A stretch of DNA of 64,000 nucleotides from assembly GCF_014656195.1 (NCBI RefSeq), contig NZ_BNBY01000006.1:94736-158735 (forward strand), read 5' to 3'. Below are positions 24,557 through 32,305 of this stretch, in pieces (positions within the stretch are counted from its first letter, which is position 1; each line of letters begins with the position of its first letter). The stretch is from Kitasatospora xanthocidica. GTDB taxonomy: Bacteria > Actinomycetota > Actinomycetes > Streptomycetales > Streptomycetaceae. The position numbers were made by a program, and so were the translations under genes. A model generated the notes under the pieces. That model was given only the letters and a program-made list of their open reading frames with translations, did no database searches and had not been told where the DNA came from.

Positions 24557-24799
24557 TCAGCCGATGTTGGCGCACTTGTTGCCGAACGCCGGGTTCAGGA
24601 TGCTGACGACGCCGATGCTGTTGCCGCAGACGTTCAGCGGGATGTGGATCGGCACCTGGATCTGGTTGCCGGAGAGCACACCCGGGGAGCCGGCGGCGAC
24701 GCCCTCGGCGCCGGAGCTGGCGAAGGCACCGCCGGCGGCACCGAGCACCAGGCCGGTGGCGGCCAGGGAGAGCGCGGCGGCCTTCTTGAGGTTACGCAT
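24557..24799 (-). CDS. Short chaplin
   Basis: The 80-residue secreted protein has a signal peptide (MRNLKKAAALSLAATGLVLG, cleavage near FAS) and one chaplin domain (GAEGVAAGSPGVLSGNQIQ, VPIHIPLNVCGNSIGVVSIL, NPAFGNKCANIG) with both cysteines. It is very close in sequence to the chaplins at 24175 and 25373, so they are recent paralogues. ATG 24799 has GGAGGAATG-like spacing upstream. A small hairpin with a UUCG loop lies about 47 bases upstream of the start. Confidence 0.92.
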   Translation of the reverse strand: MRNLKKAAALSLAATGLVLGAAGGAFASSGAEGVAAGSPGVLSGNQIQVPIHIPLNVCGNSIGVVSILNPAFGNKCANIG

Positions 24800-24845
24800 G
24801 TCATTCCTCCGATTTCTGCCCGACGGAAGGTGAATGTCGGGATCC

Positions 24846-24867
24846 GGGCGAGTACGAATACTCACCC
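24846..24867 (-). promoter_or_regulatory. UUCG-loop hairpin upstream of a chaplin gene
   Basis: On the minus strand GGGTGAGTA-TTCG-TACTCGCCC forms a nine-bp stem (one G-U) with a UUCG tetraloop, ending about 47 bases before the chaplin start at 24799. It may stabilise the mRNA leader. Confidence 0.45.
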
Positions 24868-25035
24868 GAAGGGTTCAGGGATTGCCGTGATTTTCACTCG
24901 GGTGGCGCACACCGGCGTGTTCCGCCCATGGCTCGGGCGTGGACGCGGTCGCCGTTCCAGCAGCGCCTGTCGAAACGATTCCCGCACGGCCGGGAAAGGC
25001 TTCGGAGCGAAGGCGCGACCAGGTGGAATTCCCGG

Positions 25036-25143
25036 TCAGGCGTTCCGGCGGGGATTGCCGGACGCCGCGTTCGGGAGGCCCGCCACGCCGATCGAGCCGC
25101 CGGTGGCCGCGGTGCCGACGACGCCGTGGGCTCGCTTGCGCAT
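25036..25143 (-). pseudogene. Chaplin-like remnant
   Basis: A 35-codon frame begins MRKRAHGVVGTAATGG and continues SIGVAGLPNAASGNPRRNA. The last part aligns without gaps to the chaplin end CGNSIDVIGLLNPAFGNSCAN at about 11 of 21 positions. Both cysteines are replaced and the first half of the domain is missing. It lies between two intact chaplin genes in the orientation of the 24557 gene. A decayed duplicate is the best reading; chance similarity is possible for so short a frame. Confidence 0.45.
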
Positions 25144-25266
25144 GGCCGTACTCGATTCGTGTGTGGGGGCCGGTGGATCGGGTTCCGTGAGGGAGAACGA
25201 GGCACCGCGCGCGGGGAAACGGTCCGGTCGAAGCCGATCACCCGAATGCCGACCGGAGACCCCGTT

Positions 25267-25317
25267 GCTCCGGACGGGTGACAGTACGAGCGCCGTCGCA
25301 ACCGCTCCGGACGGGTG
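25267..25317. repeat. Two 14-bp direct repeats upstream of a chaplin gene
   Basis: GCTCCGGACGGGTG occurs at 25267-25280 and 25304-25317, a period of 37 bases. The second copy ends 55 bases before the chaplin ATG at 25373, so this could be a paired activator-binding site. Confidence 0.55.
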
Positions 25318-25372
25318 TCGTTCTTGATGTCGCACTCCCCGTGCATCTCTGTTGAACAGTCAGGAGGCTCGC

Positions 25373-25612
25373 ATGAGCATCAAGAAGACCGCCGCCGTGG
25401 GCGCGGCCGTGGTGGGCATCGTGGCCGCCGGCGCCGGCTCCGCGATGGCCAGCTCCGGCGCCGAGGGCGTCGCGGCCGGTTCCCCCGGTGTCATCTCGGG
25501 CAACCAGGTCCAGATTCCGGTGCACGTGCCGGTCAACCTGTGCGGCAACACCATCAACGTCATCGGCCTGCTGAACCCTGCGTTCGGCAACCACTGCGCC
25601 AACGTGGGCTGA
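25373..25612 (+). CDS. Short chaplin
   Basis: The 79-residue secreted protein has a signal peptide (MSIKKTAAVGAAVVGIVAAG, cleavage near AMA) and one chaplin domain (GAEGVAAGSPGVISGNQVQ, VPVHVPVNLCGNTINVIGLL, NPAFGNHCANVG) with two conserved cysteines. It resembles the ChpE-type short chaplins most closely by its VPVHVPVNLCGN core. It is transcribed away from the other two chaplin genes. ATG 25373 has AGGAGG upstream at good spacing. A terminator follows at 25637. Confidence 0.93.
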   Translation: MSIKKTAAVGAAVVGIVAAGAGSAMASSGAEGVAAGSPGVISGNQVQIPVHVPVNLCGNTINVIGLLNPAFGNHCANVG

Positions 25613-25636
25613 GACCGCACCCGGTTCGGCCGGTGC

Positions 25637-25682
25637 GAGCCGCCGTTCCGCGCTTCCCTCCTGGGGCGCGGAGCGGCGGCTC
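25637..25682 (+). terminator. 17-bp terminator hairpin of the chaplin gene
   Basis: The arms 25637-25653 and 25666-25682 pair with one mismatch around a 12-base loop, 25 bases past the chaplin stop codon. Confidence 0.75.
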
Positions 25683-25885
25683 TTCGCGTTCCCCGAGGCG
25701 TTGCCCGAAGCGTCGCCCGAGGCGTTGCCCGTCCGGCCGTCAGCTCCCGGCGCTGTCAGAAGCCTTGTTGCGTTACTTGTCAGTACCTAGAATCCGAGTC
25801 CTGCTCACCTTTTCCGCTCCCTCTCCTGCTCCGCGCCGCTCGGCGCCCGCCCGGGCGGTCCCCACCCCCCTGCAAGGAGTCGCGT

Positions 25886-27523
25886 GTGATCAGGTCCCGG
25901 CTGTCGGCGGCACTCGCCACCGGCGCCCTCCTCGCCACCCTCGGCCTGGCCGGCGCCCCCGCCGCCCTCGCCGACTCGGCACCGGCCCCGGCGCCCGGCG
26001 CCGCCAAACCGGCCGCGGTCGTCGCCCTCGGCGACAGCGCCATATCCGGGGAAGGGGCCGGCACCGACACCGGCGACGGCTACTTCCCCGAGACGGACAG
26101 CCCCACCAACTACTGCCACCGGCACCCCAAGTCGGAGATCTTCGTCACCGACATCCCCGGGGTCACCCCGATCGACCTCGCCTGCTCCGGCGCCCAGACC
26201 GGCGACCTGGTCAGCGACCCCGAGCTGGCGAAGATCACCGGCCCGGGCAGCGGCGACTTCGGGGAGCCCAAGCAGGACGTCAAGCTCGCCGACACGGCGG
26301 CCAGGTACGACGTGAAGCTGGTCGTGGTGACGATCGGGGCCAACGACGACTTCGACTTCAGCGGCGTCATGATGCACTGCCTGGCGCAGTACTTCCCCGT
26401 CCCCAAGGACCAGGGCTGCCGCGACACCATCGGCAGCGACGAGATCCGCAAGCGCGCCAAGGGCGTCCAGCCCAAGGTCGTCGCGGCGCTGCAGAACATC
26501 CGGCAGACCATGCGCCGGGCCGGCTACGCCGACTCCTCGTACCAGCTGGTCTACCAGTCGTACTTCAACCCGATCACCCCGGACATCCGGCGCAACGACT
26601 ACCTCGGCAAGGTCGCCGACGGCTGTCCGGCCTTCCCCGAGGACCTCGCCTGGGGCCACAACTGGGTGGTCCCGACCTTCAGCGACGCCCTGCGCGGCGC
26701 GGCCGAGCAGGTGCCCGGCGTCCGCTACCTGGACCAGCGGCGGGTCGCCTTCGGGCACGAGGTCTGCGCGGAGTGGACCAGCTCCCCGTACGAGTACAGC
26801 AACGGGGACGTCATCAACCTCTCCGAGTGGGTGCGCAACGGCTGCGACTCGCAGATCGGGATCCCCGGCCTGTGCATGAACATGGTCCGCCAGTCGTACC
26901 ACCTGCGGGTGGCCGGCTACCGCGGCGAGGGCGTCTGCCTCGGCCAGTTCTACGCCCGGCCCGAGCTGGCCCAGGCGTACTGCACGCTCAACCAGCAGAA
27001 CACCACGTCGATCCAGCCGCTCACCCCGGGCAAGCCCTTCGGCGACGTCCCGGAGGACGGCGCCTGGTACCAGCTGACCAACGCGGGCACCGGCAACGCC
27101 CTGGACCTCACCGGCGGCGGCAGCTACGGCGACTCCACCAACGGCCGGGCCGCGATCAGCTACCCGGCCGGCGGCGGGCTCAACCAGTCCTTCGTGCTGG
27201 AGGCCAAGGCCGGCGGCGGCTACGAGCTCGACTTCAGCGGCAACCGGGACATGTGCCTGGACGCCAACGCGGCCTCGACCGCCCCCGGCACCCGGATCCA
27301 GCAGTGGCGCTGCAACGGCGGCGGCAACCAGCACTGGGTGTTCAAGCCGGCCGGCGACGGCCGCTACAAGATCGCCGACTCCCAGGACCAGGGCAAGGTC
27401 CTGGCGGCCGGCAGCACCCTCGACGCCAAGGGCAACCCCTACGTCGAGCTGGCCACCGACACCGGAGCCGCCAACCAGCTCTGGCAGCTCACCAAGCTCG
27501 GCATCGTCTACGTCAAGGGCTGA
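25886..27523 (+). CDS. Secreted SGNH/GDSL hydrolase with C-terminal ricin-type lectin domain
   Basis: This 545-residue exoenzyme has a signal peptide (about residues 1-30, ending ALADS). An SGNH hydrolase domain begins VVALGDSAISGEGAGTD, where the serine block is altered from GDSxS to GDSAIS. The oxyanion-hole asparagine is probably in VVVTIGANDDFDFS. The catalytic histidine is probably near SYHLRVAGYRGEG. From about residue 385 a ricin B-type beta-trefoil appears, with QXW-like repeats (QQWRCNGGGNQHWVF, NQLWQLTKLG), likely for carbohydrate binding. Several cysteines suggest disulphides. GTG 25886 has AAGGAG upstream. It is probably an esterase or lipase acting on polymer-bound esters. Confidence 0.85.
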   Translation: MIRSRLSAALATGALLATLGLAGAPAALADSAPAPAPGAAKPAAVVALGDSAISGEGAGTDTGDGYFPETDSPTNYCHRHPKSEIFVTDIPGVTPIDLACSGAQTGDLVSDPELAKITGPGSGDFGEPKQDVKLADTAARYDVKLVVVTIGANDDFDFSGVMMHCLAQYFPVPKDQGCRDTIGSDEIRKRAKGVQPKVVAALQNIRQTMRRAGYADSSYQLVYQSYFNPITPDIRRNDYLGKVADGCPAFPEDLAWGHNWVVPTFSDALRGAAEQVPGVRYLDQRRVAFGHEVCAEWTSSPYEYSNGDVINLSEWVRNGCDSQIGIPGLCMNMVRQSYHLRVAGYRGEGVCLGQFYARPELAQAYCTLNQQNTTSIQPLTPGKPFGDVPEDGAWYQLTNAGTGNALDLTGGGSYGDSTNGRAAISYPAGGGLNQSFVLEAKAGGGYELDFSGNRDMCLDANAASTAPGTRIQQWRCNGGGNQHWVFKPAGDGRYKIADSQDQGKVLAAGSTLDAKGNPYVELATDTGAANQLWQLTKLGIVYVKG

Positions 27524-27583
27524 GCCAAGGGCTGAGCCAGGGCCTGAGTCAGGGTCTGAGTCAGGGCCTGAGCCGAGGGCTGA
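27520..27583 (+). repeat. Tandem 12-bp repeats at the 3' end of the hydrolase gene
   Basis: Five to six imperfect units of the type CAGGGCCTGAGT run from the stop codon at 27521-27523 onward. Each unit contains TGA in the hydrolase frame, so the gene ends in a series of stop codons. Confidence 0.75.
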
Positions 27584-27592
27584 CCCCGCCCC

Positions 27593-28180
27593 TCACACCG
27601 TCGCCGCCCCCAACCGGGCGGCGACGGCCGCACCCACCGGGTACGCCGTCTCGACCGGCAGCAGCCCCGGATCCCGCCCCACCCGCACCCGCTCGGCGAG
27701 CGCGGTGACGTCCGAGATCCGCCGGATCCACTCGTCCGCGTACCGCCGTACCGCCTCGCCGCGCAGCCCGACCTGGACCGCCCGGTGGTCCAGCGGCCGC
27801 AGGTGCAGATCGCGCTCCGGGTCCCACTGGACCCGCACCGGGCTCTGCCGCAGCTCCCGCTTCCAGGCCGCCTGCGAGTCGTGCACCCGGCCGGTGTAGG
27901 CGCTCAGCACCGCCCGCTCCAGCGCCCAGTCGAAGCCCTCCCGGCTGATCTCCAGGGCCAGCACCCGCTCCTGCCCGGGGCTGCGGCCCCAGTCGCTGCG
28001 GTGCATCATCCAGAGGAACGACGGCTTGATCCAGGTCATCCGGTCGCGCTTGAAGGCCTCCGGGAACCGCCCCTCGGCGGCCGCGGGCTCCGCGATCTCC
28101 GGCGGGAACGCCTGGTAGACGGTGATCGTGTCGGCGGTGTGCGCGGCCCTGATCAGGCGTGTCGCGGGGGTGCTGGGCAT
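27593..28180 (-). CDS. DUF4291 family protein
   Basis: This 195-residue cytoplasmic protein has the strong DUF4291 signature: VYQAFPPEIAEPA near the start, then FKRDRMTWIKPSFLWMMHRSDW, VLALEISREGFDWALERAV, and VRVQWDPERDLHLRPLDHRA. The family is widespread in bacteria and fungi and its biochemical role is not established to my knowledge. ATG 28180 gives the usual family length. The hairpin that probably ends the convergent hydrolase transcript falls inside its 3' coding end. Confidence 0.9.
   Translation of the reverse strand: MPSTPATRLIRAAHTADTITVYQAFPPEIAEPAAAEGRFPEAFKRDRMTWIKPSFLWMMHRSDWGRSPGQERVLALEISREGFDWALERAVLSAYTGRVHDSQAAWKRELRQSPVRVQWDPERDLHLRPLDHRAVQVGLRGEAVRRYADEWIRRISDVTALAERVRVGRDPGLLPVETAYPVGAAVAARLGAATV
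27598..27627 (+). terminator. Terminator hairpin inside the DUF4291 3' end
   Basis: A perfect 12-bp stem (27598-27609 with 27616-27627) and a six-base loop lie 75 bases past the hydrolase stop codon, within the last codons of the convergent DUF4291 gene. Confidence 0.65.
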
Positions 28181-28335
28181 ACGGGGAATCGTCGCGGGCG
28201 CCGCCGCCCGGGCGCCAGGGGTTTTCCACCGGGCGGGGGTCGGCGGGCCCGCCGGGGGCGTGCCGTAGGCTCTCGGGAACATCGTTGCGCCGGAGCCGCG
28301 CGGACCACGAGCGGGGCGGGGAGTACCCAGAGCAG

Positions 28336-29634
28336 ATGAGCACGGCATCGAGCACCGAGTCGTCCAGCACCGAGCCCGGCAGCACCGAACCCGGGGCGCC
28401 CGCCGCGGCGACGACGGCGGAGCCGTCCGGGACGGGGGCGGGCCGGGCACCCGGGCGGTTCGGGGCGCTGGTGGACCGCTTCGCACCCGCGCTGGGCGCG
28501 TACGCGGTGGTCAAGGCCACCGGCCTGACCGTCTTCCTGCTGCTGCTCTCGCACACCGGGGACTACCTGAAGAAGCAGCCGGGCCGCGGCGGCGGCGCCA
28601 ACCCGTGGGACGTGCTGGGCACCTGGGACGGCGTCTGGTACCAGCGGATCGCCGAGAACGGGTACGACCCGCAGCTGATCCCGCTGCGCGGCTTCCCGCT
28701 GGCCACCTACTACGAGAACTCGGCCGCCTTCTTCCCGCTCTACCCGTGGCTGATGCGGCTGGTCGGCGCGGTCACCGGGCTCGGCCCGTACGGCTCCGGG
28801 ATCGTGGTCTCGGTGCTGGCCTCGCTGGTCGCCGTGGCCGGGATCTTCGCGATCGCCGAGCGGCTCGGCGGCTTCCGGGCGGGCGTGACCGCCGCGGTGA
28901 TCTGGGGCCTGTTCCCGGGCTCCGGCGTGGAGTGGGCGGTCTACTCGGACTCGCTGTTCGTCGCGCTGTCGGCGTGGGCCTGCTACTGCGTGATGACCCG
29001 CCGCTGGCTGACCGCCGGCCTGCTGGCACTGGTGGCGGGCCTCAACCGGCCGACCGCCGCCGCGCTGATCGCCGCCGTCTCGATCGCCGCGCTGGTCGCG
29101 CTGGTCCGCCGCACCGACGGGGTGGCCCGTCCGCTGACCGCGATGCTGATCACGCCCTGGGGCCTGATCGGCTACGTCGCCTGGGTCGGCTGGAGGATGG
29201 GGGACTGGGGCGGTTACTTCAAGCTCCAGCGCGGCGCGTGGAACCGCTACTTCGACGGCGGCGCCTCCACGCTCCGCACGTTCATGGACGTGATCACCGG
29301 GCACTGGGACTTCTGGCAGTCCAACCCCGTCCCGGACCTGATCGCGATCGCCCTGCTGATCGCCCTGCCCGGCCTGCTGGTGCTGCTCTGGCGCGCCCGG
29401 CCGCCGCTGGTGCTCTGGGTCTACACGGCGCTGACCATCGCCACCGCGCTGAGCAGCAACCAGATCTTCGGCAACATCTCGCGCTACCTGCTGCCGGCCT
29501 TCCCGCTCTGCATCGGTCTGGCGTTCGCGCTGCGCAAGGTGCGGCTGTCCTCGCTGGTCGGGCTGTTCGCGATGCCCGCGATCGCGGCGGGCTGGTACGC
29601 CGGCTATGCGCTGTTCGAGTTGGGCATCCCGTAG
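28336..29634 (+). CDS. Integral membrane mannosyltransferase-like protein (PIG-V/GT-C type)
   Basis: This 432-residue polytopic membrane protein has a Ser/Thr/Pro-rich cytoplasmic N-terminus of about 45 residues and roughly ten membrane segments. The first lumenal loop carries the GT-C-like acidic motif (DVLGTWDGVWYQRIAENGYD), where the WD-W pattern recalls mannosyltransferases that use polyprenyl-phosphate donors. The later AVYSDSLFVALSAWA and NISRYLLPAFPL segments fit the PIG-V family. It probably glycosylates a lipid or surface protein. ATG 28336 is preceded by a weak GAGCAG. Confidence 0.82.
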   Translation: MSTASSTESSSTEPGSTEPGAPAAATTAEPSGTGAGRAPGRFGALVDRFAPALGAYAVVKATGLTVFLLLLSHTGDYLKKQPGRGGGANPWDVLGTWDGVWYQRIAENGYDPQLIPLRGFPLATYYENSAAFFPLYPWLMRLVGAVTGLGPYGSGIVVSVLASLVAVAGIFAIAERLGGFRAGVTAAVIWGLFPGSGVEWAVYSDSLFVALSAWACYCVMTRRWLTAGLLALVAGLNRPTAAALIAAVSIAALVALVRRTDGVARPLTAMLITPWGLIGYVAWVGWRMGDWGGYFKLQRGAWNRYFDGGASTLRTFMDVITGHWDFWQSNPVPDLIAIALLIALPGLLVLLWRARPPLVLWVYTALTIATALSSNQIFGNISRYLLPAFPLCIGLAFALRKVRLSSLVGLFAMPAIAAGWYAGYALFELGIP

Positions 29635-29697
29635 ACCCGGCGTTGGTTGGCAACGGGATCATCCGGCAGCAGACGGGCCGTTGCTAACCTCGGACGT

Positions 29698-30186
29698 ATG
29701 ACGACGACCCCTCCCGTGCGCCAGATCCGCGACATCTCCGGCCTGCTGGACCACGCCAGCCATGTGCTGGCGACCCGGATGTCGGCCGCCTTCACCGAGC
29801 TCGGGATCACCCCCCGCGCGTACTGCGTGCTGTTCCACGCGCAGGAGGCCGAGCGCACCCAGATCCAGCTGGCCGAGCTGGCCGACCTGGACAAGACCAC
29901 GATGGTGGTCACCGTCGACGAGCTGGAGAAGGCGGGCCTGGCCGAGCGCCGCCCGTCCGCGACCGACCGCCGGGCCCGGATCATCTCGGTCACCGAGGAG
30001 GGCGAGCGGGCCGTCGTGCGGGGCACCGCGATCGCCGACCGGGTGCACCGGGAGCTGCTGGAGTCGCTGCCGCAGCCCGAGCGCGAGGTGCTCGTCTCGG
30101 CCCTGACCCACCTGGTGGAGGGCCATCTCGCGGAGCCGGTGGAGAGCGAACGCACCGTGCGCAGGGCCCGCCGGGCCCGGGGGTAG
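29698..30186 (+). CDS. MarR family transcriptional regulator
   Basis: This 162-residue winged-helix regulator has dimerisation helices at both ends and the DNA-binding core IQLAELADLDKTTMVVTVDE plus the wing LAERRPSATDRRARIISVTEEG. It lies 134 bases upstream of an MFS efflux gene on the same strand and is a likely local regulator of it. The promoter region between them has GATAG direct repeats near 30256-30285. The ligand is unknown. Confidence 0.9.
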   Translation: MTTTPPVRQIRDISGLLDHASHVLATRMSAAFTELGITPRAYCVLFHAQEAERTQIQLAELADLDKTTMVVTVDELEKAGLAERRPSATDRRARIISVTEEGERAVVRGTAIADRVHRELLESLPQPEREVLVSALTHLVEGHLAEPVESERTVRRARRARG

Positions 30187-30195
30187 CCCGACCGC

Positions 30196-30247
30196 CCGAA
30201 GCCTGCCCCCGAGGCCTGCCCCCGAGGCCTGCCCTCGGAACCTGCTC
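30196..30247. repeat. Four tandem 13-bp repeats between the MarR and MFS genes
   Basis: Units of the type CCGAGGCCTGCCC run at 30196-30208, 30209-30221, 30222-30234 and 30235-30247. The middle two are identical and the outer ones differ at a few bases. They start just after the MarR gene. Confidence 0.8.
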
Positions 30248-30320
30248 CCGAGATAGATAGTCCCGAACAAAACAATCTGATAGCGTCTTACCCGGTACTC
30301 GACGAACCGGGAGAACTGCC

Positions 30321-31766
30321 ATGACCACGCACGCGCCGGTCGCGCCCCGCACGGATTCCGCGACCTCCACCCGTTCCCGCCTGCTCGCCCTCGCGGTGCT
30401 CTGTGCCGGAATGCTGATGATCATCCTGGACGGCTCGATCGTCACCGTGGCCCTGCCGGCCATCCAGGAGGACCTCGGCTTCTCGCCGGCCGGGCTGACC
30501 TGGACGGTCAACGCCTACCTGATCGCCTTCGGCGGCCTGCTGCTGCTGGCCGGCCGGCTCGGCGACCTGATCGGCCGCAAGCGGGTGTTCGTCGCCGGGC
30601 TCGCCCTCTTCACCGCCGCCTCGCTGCTCTGCGCCGTCGCCACCAGCCCCGGGCTGCTGATCGGCGCCCGCTTCCTGCAGGGCGTCGGCGGCGCGCTCGC
30701 CTCCTCGGTCAGCCTCGGCATGATCGTCACGCTCTTCCCCGAGCCGGGCGAACGCGGCCGCGCCATCGGCGCGTTCAGCTTCGTCGGCGCGGCCGGCGCC
30801 TCGATCGGCCAGGTGCTCGGCGGGGTGCTCACCCAGGCGCTCAACTGGCACTGGATCTTCCTGATCAACCTCCCGCTCGGCCTCGCCGCCGCCCTGCTCG
30901 CCGTCCGGGTGCTGGAGTCCGAGCGCGGCCCCGGCCTGCGGGCCGGCGCCGACGCCCCCGGCGCCGCGCTGATCACCGCCGCCCTGATGCTCGGCGTCTA
31001 CACCATCGTCGGCACCGGTGAGTACGGTTGGGCCTCCGCCCGCACCCTCGGCCTGGGCGCGCTCGCCGTCGCCCTGCTGGCCGCCTTCCTGTGGCACGAG
31101 GGCCGGGCCGCCCACCCGCTGCTGCCGCTGCGGATGTTCCGCTCCCGCGACGTCTCCGGCGCCAACCTCGTCCAGGTGCTGACCATCTCCGGGATGTTCG
31201 GCTTCCAGATCCTGGCCGCCCTCTACATGCAGAACGTCCTCGGCTACGGGGCCGCCGCCACCGGCCTCGCGATGCTGCCGGCCGCGGTCGCCATCGGCGC
31301 GGTGTCCCTGCTGCTCTCCGCCCGGCTGAGCGCGCGCTTCGGCGAGCGCCGCGTCCTGCTCGCCGGTCTCGCCCTGCTGGTCGTCGCGCTCGGTCTGCTG
31401 GCCCGGCTGCCCGTCGACGCCGAGTACGGCGTCCACCTGCTGCCGACCATGCTGCTCATCGGTGGTGGCGGCCTGGTGCTCTCCACCCTCGCGGTGCTCG
31501 GCATGTCGGGCGCCGGTCCGGACGACGCGGGCACCGCCTCCGGCCTCTTCAACACCACTCAGCAGGTCGGCGGCGCGCTCGGGGTCGCCGTCCTGACCAC
31601 CCTCGCCGACGGCCGTACGGCCACCCTGGCCGCGGCCGGGCAGGCCGCCCCCGACGCCCTCGCGGGCGGCTTCCGGCTCGCCTTCGGGATCGCCGCCGTG
31701 CTGCTCGCCGTGGCGCTGCTGGTCGCCGCCACCGTGCTCAAGTCGAAGCCCACCACGAAGAGTTGA
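30321..31766 (+). CDS. MFS drug-efflux transporter (DHA2-like, 14 segments)
   Basis: The 481-residue protein has about 14 membrane segments. Motifs are those of the DHA2 proton-driven efflux family: LDGSIVTVALPAIQEDLGF in the first segment, the loop GRLGDLIGRKRVF, and the segment-5 motif GAAGASIGQVLGGVLTQ. It is expected to export hydrophobic drugs or an endogenous product. It is preceded by a MarR regulator that probably responds to a substrate. ATG 30321 has GGGAGAA upstream. Confidence 0.9.
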   Translation: MTTHAPVAPRTDSATSTRSRLLALAVLCAGMLMIILDGSIVTVALPAIQEDLGFSPAGLTWTVNAYLIAFGGLLLLAGRLGDLIGRKRVFVAGLALFTAASLLCAVATSPGLLIGARFLQGVGGALASSVSLGMIVTLFPEPGERGRAIGAFSFVGAAGASIGQVLGGVLTQALNWHWIFLINLPLGLAAALLAVRVLESERGPGLRAGADAPGAALITAALMLGVYTIVGTGEYGWASARTLGLGALAVALLAAFLWHEGRAAHPLLPLRMFRSRDVSGANLVQVLTISGMFGFQILAALYMQNVLGYGAAATGLAMLPAAVAIGAVSLLLSARLSARFGERRVLLAGLALLVVALGLLARLPVDAEYGVHLLPTMLLIGGGGLVLSTLAVLGMSGAGPDDAGTASGLFNTTQQVGGALGVAVLTTLADGRTATLAAAGQAAPDALAGGFRLAFGIAAVLLAVALLVAATVLKSKPTTKS

Positions 31767-31784
31767 CGAATCGTCACATCACCT

Positions 31785-31816
31785 CACCCCGGCCCGCGTT
31801 CCGCGGTTCCGGGGTG
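31785..31816. terminator. Bidirectional hairpin between convergent genes
   Basis: CACCCCGG (31785-31792) pairs with CCGGGGTG (31809-31816). The spacer can form a smaller inner hairpin. Confidence 0.6.
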
Positions 31817-31822
31817 GCGTGC

Positions 31823-32305
31823 TCAGGGCCAGACCAGGCAGTACAGCTGGTGGCCGGCCTCGTGCAGCCGGTTGGCGAAGTCCTGCCACTCGTGCAGCAT
31901 GCTGTAGATCACGAAGGCGTCCCGCGGCCCGCGCCGGTCCGGGACGGTGGACCAGATGAAGGCGGCGGCGCCGAGTTCGGTCTCGTCGGCCTTGCGGAGC
32001 GGCTCGACGACGTTGTGGGGGAGCTGGACGACGGCGTAGTCCGGGTGCAGCACGACGAGTTCCAGCGGCGGCACCTGGTGCAGCGGGACGCCCTGGATGC
32101 CGGTGAGGACCATGGCGCTCATGGTCTCCGGTTTGATCTTGGTGGAGAGGTGGCCGGTGGGGGAGCCGCTGGTCTCCATCAGGTCGCCGAGCCGCCCCAG
32201 CGAGCCGAGTTCGCCGGCGTCCAGGCCGAGCCCGCCCGGGCCGAGGGCGGTGGGGACTCTGGCGGCGGTCGCGCGGTCGGGGGCTCCGAAGTACTTGTAG
32301 GTCAC
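31823..32305 (-). CDS. Conserved hypothetical protein
   Basis: The protein is about 160 residues from GTG 32305 (VTYKYFGAPDRATAARVPTA). The C-terminal half looks well ordered and conserved: TKIKPETMSAMVLTGIQGVP, LELVVLHPDYAVVQLP, GAAAFIWSTVPDRRGPRDAF, EWQDFANRLHEAGHQLYCL. The frame stays open upstream, but that part is Arg/Gly-rich without structure, and a GAGGG precedes 32305. It resembles a small protein found near hemL in streptomycetes. Its function is unknown. Confidence 0.7.
   Translation of the reverse strand: MTYKYFGAPDRATAARVPTALGPGGLGLDAGELGSLGRLGDLMETSGSPTGHLSTKIKPETMSAMVLTGIQGVPLHQVPPLELVVLHPDYAVVQLPHNVVEPLRKADETELGAAAFIWSTVPDRRGPRDAFVIYSMLHEWQDFANRLHEAGHQLYCLVWP

Larger units (their letters stand above)
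24800..25372. other. Intergenic region with a chaplin relic and direct repeats
   Basis: No intact gene is seen in 570 bases. The stretch holds a UUCG-loop hairpin (24846-24867), a short reverse-strand chaplin-like relic (25036-25143), and two 14-bp direct repeats upstream of the chaplin at 25373. Coding-like frames here otherwise lack sense. Confidence 0.6.
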
